A stretch of 64,000 bases of DNA, taken from positions 2,542,001-2,606,000 of the forward strand of contig CBDDPL010000004.1 of the NCBI GenBank assembly GCA_965232285.1. The letters run 5' to 3'. Source of the DNA: Denitrobaculum sp965232285 (lineage in GTDB: Bacteria > Pseudomonadota > Alphaproteobacteria > Kiloniellales > Kiloniellaceae). Below the pieces are notes generated by a model. The model saw nothing but the letters and a program-made list of their open reading frames with translations. It made no database searches and was not told the DNA's origin. Shown here piece by piece: positions 41,603 to 50,859 of this stretch; within the stretch, counting starts at the first letter, position 1, and every line of letters starts with the position of its first letter. A program made the translations under genes and the position numbers.

Positions 41603-42361
41603 TTACAACATTCCCGAAATACCGTCGTAGAACAGCTTCAAGCCGGTGAGGAACAGGAAGCCATAACAGAGCCTGTAGAAGAGCTGCTCGGGGACACGCG
41701 TGTGCAGCCAGATACCGGTCAGGATACCGATCAGCGCCAGCGGCAATATGGCCAGCGACGTCGACAGGTTTGCGAACGACAACTGACCCAGCCAGGCGTA
41801 GGGGACGAGCTTCACGTAGTTGATCACCGTGAAGAAGATCACCGTCGTCGCCTGAAAGACCGTCTTGTGAAGTTTCAGCGGCAGCAGATAGACGTTGAGC
41901 GGCGCCCCGCCCGCGTGCGCCGCGAAGCTGGTGAAACCGGCAATAAGGGACCAGAAACCGCCGCGCCGGATGCTGGTCGGCGCGGGCGGCTGCTCGCCAC
42001 TGCGCCGCCGCAGCCAGTAATTACCGCTGAAACCCAGAGCGACCAGGCTGATCAGCAGCTTGATCATGTGCTCATCCAGATAGCGGAAACTTGCGGTTCC
42101 GATTCCAACCCCGACGATCGCGCCGCAGATGATGATCCTGGTGTTGGTCCGGTCCCATTTGCCGCGAAAGGACCAGAGCCCGAAGAGATCCATGAAGCAG
42201 AGGATCGGCAGCATGATTGCAGCCGCCTGGATCGGCGAGATGGTCAGAGACAGCAGTGGCACCGCCACCACGCCCAGACCGCCGCCGAAACCGCCCTTGG
42301 AGATGCCCATGATCAGGAGCGCCGGCACGGCGGCCAGGTAAAAGAAAGGATCTTCGATCAC
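41603..42361 (-). CDS. TSUP (TauE/SafE) family anion exporter
   Basis: 252-residue integral membrane protein with about eight helices. The two TSUP half-motifs are visible: GISKGGFGGGLGVVAVPLL near the N-terminus and GFTSFAAHAGGAPLNVYLLP in the middle. The family exports sulfite, sulfoacetate and related anions. No sulfonate-metabolism gene adjoins, so the substrate is open. It precedes a GST on the same strand. Confidence 0.93.
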   Translation of the reverse strand: MIEDPFFYLAAVPALLIMGISKGGFGGGLGVVAVPLLSLTISPIQAAAIMLPILCFMDLFGLWSFRGKWDRTNTRIIICGAIVGVGIGTASFRYLDEHMIKLLISLVALGFSGNYWLRRRSGEQPPAPTSIRRGGFWSLIAGFTSFAAHAGGAPLNVYLLPLKLHKTVFQATTVIFFTVINYVKLVPYAWLGQLSFANLSTSLAILPLALIGILTGIWLHTRVPEQLFYRLCYGFLFLTGLKLFYDGISGML

Positions 42362-42883
42362 GCCGGCGAAGCCTCCTGCGAGGTCATCAGATGAGCAATA
42401 GAACTGCGGGTCGACAAAGACATGGTGACTTGGATCTGAACGGGAAAGGACGCCGGCGGGAGCGACAGTCTAAAATGACGCTTTCCCTTATCTTGTATGA
42501 TTGTTTCATGAAAGGCACAAAAAGTTGAAGCGTCCATTTGCGAATCGCGCTAGCTTGATTCCTGTAAGCACCTGCTGTTCAAGGGAGATTGCTTTATCCT
42601 ATGACCGCGCCGCTGGCGAAAAGACCGAGCCGGTCGAATGACCGGCTGATTTCGGCGAAGATAGGGGAACCGGGTCGCTTGCGGCTCGGCAGCGATCTCG
42701 GGGCCAGTTATCTCAGAATCAGTCCCGGCATCCGGCAGTTTCTTCAGACAGCAGACTTCAGTAAGACGCCTCCCCTCGCGGAGGCGTTTGTCGTTTCAGA
42801 TCCGCGTGACCGGCACCTGGCGCTCGTTTGCCATACCTACCGCGAACCCGGTCACCTCATCTTTCCAGAAAACGGAGGCCTTT
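42362..42883. other. Gene-free region upstream of phoH with possible small RNA or attenuator
   Basis: These 522 bases hold no convincing protein gene. Their right part ends in a hairpin with a T-rich tail (42766-42795), which implies that some transcript ends before phoH. Only the terminator-like structure is visible; the transcript start is not defined. Confidence 0.45.
42766..42795 (+). terminator. Intrinsic terminator or attenuator upstream of phoH
   Basis: ACGCCTC (42766-42772) pairs with GAGGCGT (42781-42787) around an 8-base loop and is followed by TTTGTCGTTT. It stands 89 bp before the phoH ribosome site. It could end a small RNA or attenuate phoH. Confidence 0.6.
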
Positions 42884-43615
42884 ATGGCAAAGCGTTCCTC
42901 GCGCAAAACGTCCCGCAGCGACAGCAACGTGCGTCCTCTCTATCCGGAGCAGGAAGCATGGTCCCCGCTGGATGAGCCGCGAAGAGACAAGAGCTACCTG
43001 CGCAAGGTCCGTCCCTATAACGACAACCAGGCCGCCCTGCTGGAGGCCATCGACAGCCGCAACATGGTTCTCGCGCTCGGTCCGGCCGGCACCGGCAAGA
43101 CCTATCTGGCCATCGCGAAAGCCGTCGAAGCTTTGGAGAAAGGCACCGTCGGCAAAATCATGCTGTCGCGCCCGGCGGTCGAGGCTGGCGAGAGCCTCGG
43201 CTATCTGCCCGGCGAACTGGAAGACAAGCTCGCGCCTTACCTGCGTCCTCTCTACGACGCCCTCAACGACCGTCTCGGCAGTAAGCAACTCAAGTCCCTG
43301 CTGAACGACGGCTCCATCGAGATCGCGCCGGTCGCCTATATGCGCGGCCGCACCCTGAACAATGCCTTCGTGGTGATCGACGAAGCGCAGAACTGCACCT
43401 TCGGGCAGATCAAGATGCTGCTGACCCGCCTGGGCTGGCATTCCACCATGGTCCTCACCGGCGATCCTGATCAGAGCGACCTTCTGCCGGGAATCTCGGG
43501 CCTCGCCGAAATCGCGAAACGCCTGGAGCCCCTCGACGACATCTCTGTCGTGCGACTGCGCGACGAAGACATCGTGCGCCACCCGCTGGTCGCCAGCATG
43601 CTCTCGGTATTGTAA
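42884..43615 (+). CDS. PhoH family ATPase
   Basis: 243-residue PhoH-like P-loop ATPase. Walker A GPAGTGKT at about residues 66-73; the conserved SRPAVEAGESLGYLPGEL segment; Walker B VVIDEAQNCT; and the arginine-containing C-terminal region. The PhoH group has nucleic-acid-related ATPase or helicase activity and may act in RNA metabolism. GGAGG lies 5 nt before the ATG at 42884; a longer frame is open upstream but crosses a terminator. There is no adjacent ybeY, so it is the short stand-alone PhoH type. Confidence 0.93.
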   Translation: MAKRSSRKTSRSDSNVRPLYPEQEAWSPLDEPRRDKSYLRKVRPYNDNQAALLEAIDSRNMVLALGPAGTGKTYLAIAKAVEALEKGTVGKIMLSRPAVEAGESLGYLPGELEDKLAPYLRPLYDALNDRLGSKQLKSLLNDGSIEIAPVAYMRGRTLNNAFVVIDEAQNCTFGQIKMLLTRLGWHSTMVLTGDPDQSDLLPGISGLAEIAKRLEPLDDISVVRLRDEDIVRHPLVASMLSVL

Positions 43616-43631
43616 GTCCTTCCGAAGGCCG

Positions 43632-43657
43632 GCCGGCGGTGCGTTATGGCCGCCGGC
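43632..43657. terminator. GC-rich hairpin between convergent phoH and ABC ATPase genes
   Basis: GCCGGCGG (43632-43639) pairs perfectly with CCGCCGGC (43650-43657) around a 10-base loop, in the 51-bp gap between the two converging stops. It has no T-tract on either side, so it is at best a Rho-assisted or bidirectional pause site. Confidence 0.4.
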
Positions 43658-43666
43658 TGCGCCGGA

Positions 43667-44767
<1,101 letters not shown>

Positions 44768-45112
44768 TCGGACAGCCCTCCCTCAGGACCAACAGGGTCG
44801 AGTCGTTTTCTTATTCTTTGGTTGCACGACCTTTCCGGCCGGGCTCTTTGCAAACGTCTGACAGTCTGGGCAGAGCGCTTGCCTTCGTCAAGCAGGCTCT
44901 TTCTTTTTTTTTCGTTTTCTTTCTTTCCATTTGACAAGGGCAAAGCTCTCACGAAATACTCGTTCCTACTGATATTTGAGGCCATCCGCAGCTATCGGAA
45001 CAAGGGGACCGAAAAGACGCCCCGAGGCTTTTCTCTGCGACGTGCGACGATCGAGCGCGCGATCGAAATCAAAAGAAAGCCCGTAGAGGGCACGCGGACA
45101 AAGGGGAGGCTC
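44768..45112. other. Divergent control region of the galactoside transport genes
   Basis: This 345-bp gap serves the leftward ATPase and the rightward permeases. It contains a pyrimidine-rich tract of about 33 bases (44897-44929, repeated CTTTC/TTTTC), directly followed by TTGACA at 44931. The tract resembles the CTTTC-rich stretches before the DeoR gene and the binding-protein gene. Confidence 0.55.
44931..44960 (+). promoter_or_regulatory. Promoter for the galactoside permease operon
   Basis: TTGACA (44931-44936) and AATACT (44955-44960) are separated by 18 bp. The hexamers give a plausible sigma-70-type promoter about 150 bp upstream of the first permease ATG. The adjacent CTTTC tract could bind the DeoR-type regulator. 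Confidence 0.55.
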
Positions 45113-45991
45113 ATGACGCAGTATTGGCGCAAGAACCAGGTCAAGATCGCGCCGTGGCTGTTTCTCGCGCCGGCCTTCTTCATCTTCGCTCTCTACGTCC
45201 TCAATCCCATCGCCCAGAGCATCTGGATCAGCTTTCACGAATGGGACGGCCTGGGCGAAAAGACCTTCATCGGCCTCGCCAACTACGAAGAACTCTTCGA
45301 TGACGATCAGTTTTGGATCTCGCTGGAGAACAACGTCTACTGGCTGGTGCTCTATATGCTGGCACCACCCATCGGCCTCGCCATCGCGCTCTTTCTGAAC
45401 CAGAACGTTCCGGGCATCCGTCTGGTCAAATCGCTGTTCTTCTTTCCCTTCGTCATTTCGCAGGTGGTTGTCGGGCTGATCTTCGCCTGGTTTTACGACC
45501 CTCATAACGGCCTGATGGCGCTCCTGCTGAGCTCCATCGGACTGGAGCCGATCGCGGTTCTTTCGGACGAAGAACTGGTGACCTACGGCATCATTGCCGC
45601 CGGCCTCTGGCCGCAGGTCGCCTACTGCATGATCCTTTACCTCACCGGGCTTAACTCCCTGAGCCCGGACCAGATCGAGGCTGCGCGTCTCGATGGCGCG
45701 AAAGGCCTGCGGATGCTCTGGCACGTCATCCTGCCACAGCTCATGCCGGCCACTTTCATTGCCATCGTCGTGACCGTCATCGGGGCTCTGCGCAGCTTCG
45801 ATCTGGTAGCCATCATGACCGACGGCGGTCCCTACGGCAGTTCCAGCGTGCTGGCCTATTTCATGTACGAGCAGTCCATGTTCAATTACCGCATGGGTTA
45901 CGGCGCGGCGATCGCGACGGTCCTCTTCCTGATCATGGATATCTACATCGCCTTCTTCCTGTGGCGCATGATCCGCGCGGAGCGGAGGTAA
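45113..45991 (+). CDS. Sugar ABC transporter permease 1 (MalF/MsmF-type)
   Basis: 292-residue CUT1 inner-membrane permease with six helices and the EAA loop (EAARLDGAKGLRMLWHVILP). The start at 45113 has GGGGAGG 3-8 nt upstream; the open frame further upstream lies in the control region and is not coding. Three bases separate it from permease 2. With the ATPase and the binding protein it imports galactosides. Confidence 0.94.
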   Translation: MTQYWRKNQVKIAPWLFLAPAFFIFALYVLNPIAQSIWISFHEWDGLGEKTFIGLANYEELFDDDQFWISLENNVYWLVLYMLAPPIGLAIALFLNQNVPGIRLVKSLFFFPFVISQVVVGLIFAWFYDPHNGLMALLLSSIGLEPIAVLSDEELVTYGIIAAGLWPQVAYCMILYLTGLNSLSPDQIEAARLDGAKGLRMLWHVILPQLMPATFIAIVVTVIGALRSFDLVAIMTDGGPYGSSSVLAYFMYEQSMFNYRMGYGAAIATVLFLIMDIYIAFFLWRMIRAERR

Positions 45992-45994
45992 GCC

Positions 45995-46846
45995 ATGTTT
46001 CCGAGACCGATAGAAAAAGCCTCCCACGGCAAGCAGATCGCCTACAAGACCGCCCTGCCGATCGCGCTGATCATGTGGCTGCTGCCGCTGGTCGCGGTCA
46101 TGATGACCTCCGCGCGCTCCATCGAGGATCTCAACAAGGGCAATTACTGGGGCCTGCCTGAGAAGTGGATGCTGATCGAGAACTACGCCGAGATCTTCAA
46201 GGTCACGCCCATGGCGACCTACATGCTGAACTCGGTGATCATCACCCTGCCCACGGTCGTGGTTTCGGTCGCCTTCGCGACCATGGCCGGCTTCGCGCTC
46301 GCCAAGTACAACATCCGCTTCCGTGTTTTGCTCTTCGCGATCTTCGTCGGCGGCAACTTCATTCCCTTCCAGATTCTGATGATCCCGGTCCGGACTCTCA
46401 CCATCGACCTGGGCTTCTACGACACACCCTGGGCGCTGATCGTCTTTCACATCGCCTTCCAGACCGGTTTCTGCACGCTCTTCATGCGGAACTTCATCGC
46501 CGCCCTGCCCAACGAACTGATCGAAGCGGCCCGGGTCGAAGGGGTCAGCGAATGGCGGATCTTCCGCTACATCATCGTGCCTCTGGTGCGGCCCGCCCTG
46601 GCCGCGCTCGCGGTGCTGATTTTCACTTTCGTCTGGAACGACTACTTCTGGTCCCTGGTGCTGGTGCAGAGTGACGAGGTCCGTCCGATCACAGCCGGTC
46701 TCAACGCCCTGAAGGGCCAGTGGCTGGCGTCCTGGCAATTGATTTCGGCAGGCTCCATCATCGCCGCCCTGCCGCCGGTCGCGCTCTTCTTCCTCATGCA
46801 GCGCCACTTCATCGCCGGCCTTACGCTCGGGGCGACCAAGGGGTAA
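45995..46846 (+). CDS. Sugar ABC transporter permease 2 (MalG/MsmG-type)
   Basis: 283-residue CUT1 permease with six helices and an EAA loop (IEAARVEGVSEWRIFRYIIVP). It starts 3 bp after permease 1 and ends 10 bp before the alpha-galactosidase gene, so transport and hydrolysis genes form one rightward operon (45113-48998). Confidence 0.94.
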   Translation: MFPRPIEKASHGKQIAYKTALPIALIMWLLPLVAVMMTSARSIEDLNKGNYWGLPEKWMLIENYAEIFKVTPMATYMLNSVIITLPTVVVSVAFATMAGFALAKYNIRFRVLLFAIFVGGNFIPFQILMIPVRTLTIDLGFYDTPWALIVFHIAFQTGFCTLFMRNFIAALPNELIEAARVEGVSEWRIFRYIIVPLVRPALAALAVLIFTFVWNDYFWSLVLVQSDEVRPITAGLNALKGQWLASWQLISAGSIIAALPPVALFFLMQRHFIAGLTLGATKG

Positions 46847-46856
46847 AAAGAGCGCC

Positions 46857-48998
46857 ATGGTCTCTCATTTCAAACGGCTGGATTCCAGCCGCAGCAGTCT
46901 GCTGCTCGAACTGCCCGAGAAGGGGCAACCCGAAGGCCTGCCCCGCATCCTCTATTGGGGCAGCAAACTCGCCGTTGACGAACAGCCGGAGAACCTGGCG
47001 CAAGCCCTCATCCGGCCGGCGCTGCAGGGCGGGCTCGACCATGCCGTTCCGCTCACGCTCAGCCCTTCCCTCGCCAACGGTTTTCCCGGCCAGCCCGCGC
47101 TTGCCGGGCACCGCGGCGGACGTGATGCCCTGCCCGGCTTCCATGAAGTCGATGTCCTACAGGAAGCCAATAGCCTGAGAGTCACTGCGACAGACGCCAG
47201 GGCCGGTTTGACCTTGGAAATTCTTCTCTCGCTCTCATTCGCCAGCAACGTCCTGACCATAGCGACCCGCCTGACCAACGACGGCGGCATGGACTATGAC
47301 CTGCAGTGGTGCGCGGCGGCCACCCTTCCGGTGCCTGCGGACTTTCAGGAGATCCTCAGCTTCAAGGGACGCTGGTGTGGCGAGTTCCAGACGGCCCGCC
47401 AGGATGTGCCCATGGGCATTCTCATGCGCGAGAACCGCCGCGGCCGGACCTCACACGACAGTTTCCCAGCCATGATCCTTGGCACCGAGGGTTTCGATGA
47501 AAACCACGGCATGGTCCTGGGCGCGCACCTGGCCTGGAGCGGTAATCATCGCATCCTGCACGAGCGCCTGCCCGACGGCCTGCGTCAGCTACAGCTCGGC
47601 GAGCTTCTGCTGCCCGGCGAGGTGATTTTGGCACCGGGCGAAACCTACAGCTCGCCGGAGGTTTGCTTTAGCTTCAGCGATGAGGGTCTTAGCGGGCTCT
47701 CCCGGAATTTTCACGGCTTCCTTCGGAACGAGGTGCTGCCGAAAGAGACCCGCCAGCCTCGGCCGGTCACCCTCAACACCTGGGAAGCCATCTACTTCGA
47801 CCACGCGCCGGAAAAGCTGGCGCGCCTGGCAGAGCTGGCCGCGCAGGTCGGCGTCGAACGTTTCGTTCTCGACGACGGCTGGTTCAAGGACCGTAACGAC
47901 GAGCGCAGTGCCCTGGGCGACTGGGTGCTGGATGAGCGCAAATATCCGCAAGGCCTCGATCCGCTGATTAACAAAGTCGAAAACCTGGGCATGGCCTTCG
48001 GCCTCTGGGTGGAGCCTGAAATGGTGAGCCCGGACAGCGATCTCTTCCGTGCCCACCCGGAGTGGGTGCTCCACCTGGAAGCTTTGGAAGAGCCGACCGG
48101 TCGCTATCAGCACGTCCTCAACCTGACGAAACCGGAAGCCGCCGATTATCTCTTCCATAGCCTGGATGCGCTGCTGTCCCGTTATCCGATCCGCTACCTC
48201 AAATGGGACATGAACCGCGATCTCAGCCACCAGGCCGATGGCAGCGGTTTCGTCACCGGTCAGCAGACCAGGGCGCTCTATGCTCTGATCGACCGTCTGC
48301 GCGCCAGCCATCCCGGCGTGGAAATCGAAAGCTGCGCGTCGGGTGGCGGGCGCGCGGACTTCGGCATCCTGCGGCGCACCCACCGCATCTGGGCCTCCGA
48401 TTCCAACGACGCCCACGACCGTCAGACCATTCAGCAGGGCTTCAGTCTCTTCTTCCCGCCTGAGATTATGGGCGCACATATCGGCCCGTTGCATTGCCAT
48501 ACCACCGGCCGCCGTCTCGATCTGGACTTCCGGGCCATCACCGCCTTCTTCGGACATTTCGGTCTGGAGGCGGATCTGACCGAGATGACCGCAGAGGAAC
48601 TCGAGCGGGTCACCGACTACGTCAAGCTCCACAAGGAATGGCGGTCCGTCCTCCATACTGGACGAACTCTTCGTGAAACACTAGAAGACGGCCGTGCGCT
48701 CGTCTTCGGGGCTGTGTCAGAAGATCGGACCCGGGCGATCGTGAGCTATGCGGTGCTGGAGCACAGCCGCGACGGCCTGAGCGCTCCCCTGAAACTCTCC
48801 GGCCTGGATCCCGAGCGCCGCTACCGCATTCAGGCTTTCAATCACCCGCACGATCCTGGACGCCGCATGAAGAACATGCCCGATGCGCTGTTCAACGGCT
48901 CGCTGGCCCTCTCGGGTCAAGCTTTGGCAAGCTCCGGACTGCAGATCCCGGTGCTCGACCCGGACAACGCTCTGCTGCTGCAGATCACCGAGGCCTAA
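46857..48998 (+). CDS. Alpha-galactosidase, GH36
   Basis: 713-residue glycoside hydrolase of family 36, hydrolysing alpha-1,6-galactosides such as melibiose or raffinose. The nucleophile is D451 (LKWDMNRD) and the acid/base D515 (WASDSNDAHDR). The N-terminal beta domain, central barrel (VERFVLDDGWF, GLWVEPEMVSP) and C-terminal beta domain are all present. No signal peptide is evident, so it acts in the cytoplasm on imported sugars. It follows the permeases by 10 bp and overlaps the convergent epimerase gene by 4 bp. Confidence 0.96.
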   Translation: MVSHFKRLDSSRSSLLLELPEKGQPEGLPRILYWGSKLAVDEQPENLAQALIRPALQGGLDHAVPLTLSPSLANGFPGQPALAGHRGGRDALPGFHEVDVLQEANSLRVTATDARAGLTLEILLSLSFASNVLTIATRLTNDGGMDYDLQWCAAATLPVPADFQEILSFKGRWCGEFQTARQDVPMGILMRENRRGRTSHDSFPAMILGTEGFDENHGMVLGAHLAWSGNHRILHERLPDGLRQLQLGELLLPGEVILAPGETYSSPEVCFSFSDEGLSGLSRNFHGFLRNEVLPKETRQPRPVTLNTWEAIYFDHAPEKLARLAELAAQVGVERFVLDDGWFKDRNDERSALGDWVLDERKYPQGLDPLINKVENLGMAFGLWVEPEMVSPDSDLFRAHPEWVLHLEALEEPTGRYQHVLNLTKPEAADYLFHSLDALLSRYPIRYLKWDMNRDLSHQADGSGFVTGQQTRALYALIDRLRASHPGVEIESCASGGGRADFGILRRTHRIWASDSNDAHDRQTIQQGFSLFFPPEIMGAHIGPLHCHTTGRRLDLDFRAITAFFGHFGLEADLTEMTAEELERVTDYVKLHKEWRSVLHTGRTLRETLEDGRALVFGAVSEDRTRAIVSYAVLEHSRDGLSAPLKLSGLDPERRYRIQAFNHPHDPGRRMKNMPDALFNGSLALSGQALASSGLQIPVLDPDNALLLQITEA

Positions 48999-49897
48999 AG
49001 TTCGAAAGGCTCGAAGAGAACCGACGCGGAGAGAACCGCCGAGGGCGCGAGATGCACCAGCCCCGTCTCCCCCCACTCCAGGGGATTGAGGTTCACGGCA
49101 TTGACGCAGTGGCTGACCGGTTCGACGCAGAAGTAGTCTTCGCCCGGTGGGGAAAAGACGACGAGATGCCGCGTAGGACGCCCCGCCGAGATGCGCAGGC
49201 CCCGTCCCTCTTCCGGCCAGCGGATTTCAGCGACACCTTTCCAGCCTTCAAAACAGAGATCCAGTCCGCGCGGCAAGGCCTCGCCTGCTGCCAGGGGCGC
49301 GATAGCGTCATGCTCCCGGCTCTTCGCCACCGGCAAAAGTGTCTCATCGCCCAGATGCGCCTTTGCCACTTCGGCTTTGAGCAAGACCTCTTCACCCACC
49401 GGAAAGTGAGGATGCAGCCCCAAGCCCGCCGGCATGGTCGCGTCGCTCAGGTTCGTCAGCGTCATCTCGACCCGCAAGCCCTCCTCTTCCAGCGCAAAGC
49501 GCTGAGTCGCTTCGTAGTCCCACGGCCAGTTGCCCGGACTGTAGCGGTACTTCAATAAAGCAGAGCTTTCGCTGCGCTCGACCACATCCCAGGCGGCGCG
49601 CCAGCCGTGTCCGTGAATGGCGTGGGGCGGCAACAGCGGATCGGCGGGCAGAGCCACCTCACGCCCTTCGAAGCTGAAACGCCCGTGAGCGATGCGATTG
49701 GAGAAGGGCACCAGAGGATAGCAGGATGAGTGAATCGCCCCCTCGCGCTGGAGATCCTGGAGCGACGCCGTCCGCATCCACTGCAGCGATCTGCCGTCCT
49801 GGGAGGAAGAGAACTCAGTGATAATGCCGCCAAGCGCCGGCGCCAGGCCCAGCCTGTAAGCGCCGCGCTCCAGCGTCACAATCTGCAAGTCATCCAT
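48995..49897 (-). CDS. Aldose 1-epimerase family protein
   Basis: 300-residue galactose-mutarotase-fold protein. Expected catalytic residues fall in HAIHGHGWRAAWDVV and the later GLHPHFPVG region, and a C-terminal glutamate is likely in FCVEPVSH. It interconverts alpha and beta anomers of galactose after hydrolysis. ATG at 49897 with GGAG 9 nt upstream is preferred over an in-frame TTG at 49912. It is leftward, so its transcript is separate from the alpha-galactosidase operon and converges on it. Confidence 0.88.
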   Translation of the reverse strand: MDDLQIVTLERGAYRLGLAPALGGIITEFSSSQDGRSLQWMRTASLQDLQREGAIHSSCYPLVPFSNRIAHGRFSFEGREVALPADPLLPPHAIHGHGWRAAWDVVERSESSALLKYRYSPGNWPWDYEATQRFALEEEGLRVEMTLTNLSDATMPAGLGLHPHFPVGEEVLLKAEVAKAHLGDETLLPVAKSREHDAIAPLAAGEALPRGLDLCFEGWKGVAEIRWPEEGRGLRISAGRPTRHLVVFSPPGEDYFCVEPVSHCVNAVNLNPLEWGETGLVHLAPSAVLSASVLFEPFEL

Positions 49898-50023
49898 CGC
49901 TCGTTTCTCCAAAAGATGTCTCCCGAACGCCGCTGAAAAGGATCACTGCAAAAGGCTTCAACTTTTCTTTCTATCATTGTAGTTTGGCTCTGCAACGCAA
50001 GAAAAGGAAAGAGAACGAAGATA

Positions 50024-50800
50024 ATGCTTCCGTCCCTTGATGCCCAGCTCAGGCACGAGCATATCCGCTCCCGCCTGGTTAAAGATGGCAACGTCCGGGT
50101 CACCGACCTGGCGGAGGACCTGGGCGTCTCTGTGGTTACCATACGCGCCGATCTTGGCTATTTGGAAGAGCGAAGCGAACTGAGGCGCAATCGCGGCGGT
50201 GCGGTGCAGATGCCACCGAACCGCTACGAGCAGGCGGTTGAAGTCACCAGCCTGGCCTGCCACGACGAAAAGGAAAGAATTGCCAAGCGTGCCGCGCGCT
50301 TGATCGAGGACAACGACACGGTCATCATCGACGTGGGCAGCACCATGACCGCCCTGGCCAGTGCCTTTTCGCCGGACCTGCGCAATGTCGCCGTCATCAC
50401 CAATGCCTTGAACATCGCCATGATCCTGGAAAGCCATCCGGGCGTCACGGTCATCGTGACCGGCGGCACCCTGCGGCCACTGCAGCATTCCCTGGTCAAT
50501 CCGCTGGGCGGCGGCCTGCTGGCGCACATCAATGCGGACAAGGCCTTCATCGGCTGTAACGGCGTCCATCCGGAGAAGGGCTTCACCAACTCCAACCTGC
50601 AGGAAGCCGAGATCAAACAGGCCATGATGGCGGCCAGCGCCCGCGTGTACTTTCTGGCCGATCACACCAAGCTGAATGCGATCTCGACCGCGGCAATCGC
50701 CCCCTTGAGCGCCGCGGAAATGCTGATTACCGATAACGCCGCGGCCCGGGAGCATGTAAGATTGCTCAAGACCAACGGGCTGGCCGTCGAGGTCGCCTGA
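50024..50800 (+). CDS. DeoR-family transcriptional regulator
   Basis: 258-residue DeoR regulator with an N-terminal helix-turn-helix (about residues 8-55, VTDLAEDLGVSVVTIRADLG) and a C-terminal sugar-phosphate sensor domain (DVGSTMTALA; GCNGVHPEKGFTNSNLQEAE). Family members respond to phosphorylated sugars, here plausibly galactose 1-phosphate or tagatose phosphates. It lies in the middle of the cluster and precedes the beta-galactosidase gene by 59 bp. CTTTC/GAAAG-rich sequence precedes it (about 49960-50015), which may be its own operator. Confidence 0.93.
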   Translation: MLPSLDAQLRHEHIRSRLVKDGNVRVTDLAEDLGVSVVTIRADLGYLEERSELRRNRGGAVQMPPNRYEQAVEVTSLACHDEKERIAKRAARLIEDNDTVIIDVGSTMTALASAFSPDLRNVAVITNALNIAMILESHPGVTVIVTGGTLRPLQHSLVNPLGGGLLAHINADKAFIGCNGVHPEKGFTNSNLQEAEIKQAMMAASARVYFLADHTKLNAISTAAIAPLSAAEMLITDNAAAREHVRLLKTNGLAVEVA

Positions 50801-50859
50801 CAAGGCCCGTAGCACGCAACCTTCTCTATCAAGTCGAACCTCCACTGAAAGTACCCGCC

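Noticed and set aside
42589..42975. Possible 128-residue protein upstream of phoH
   Set aside because: The frame passes through a terminator-like hairpin, overlaps the phoH start in another frame and shows no protein pattern.
44966..46858. Long minus-strand open frame of 630 codons
   Set aside because: It is opposite two clear ABC permease genes; its translation is rich in D, R, H, Q and E without motifs, as expected from an antisense frame in high-GC DNA.
47589..48656. Minus-strand open frame of 355 codons
   Set aside because: It is opposite the GH36 catalytic barrel and has no recognisable protein features.
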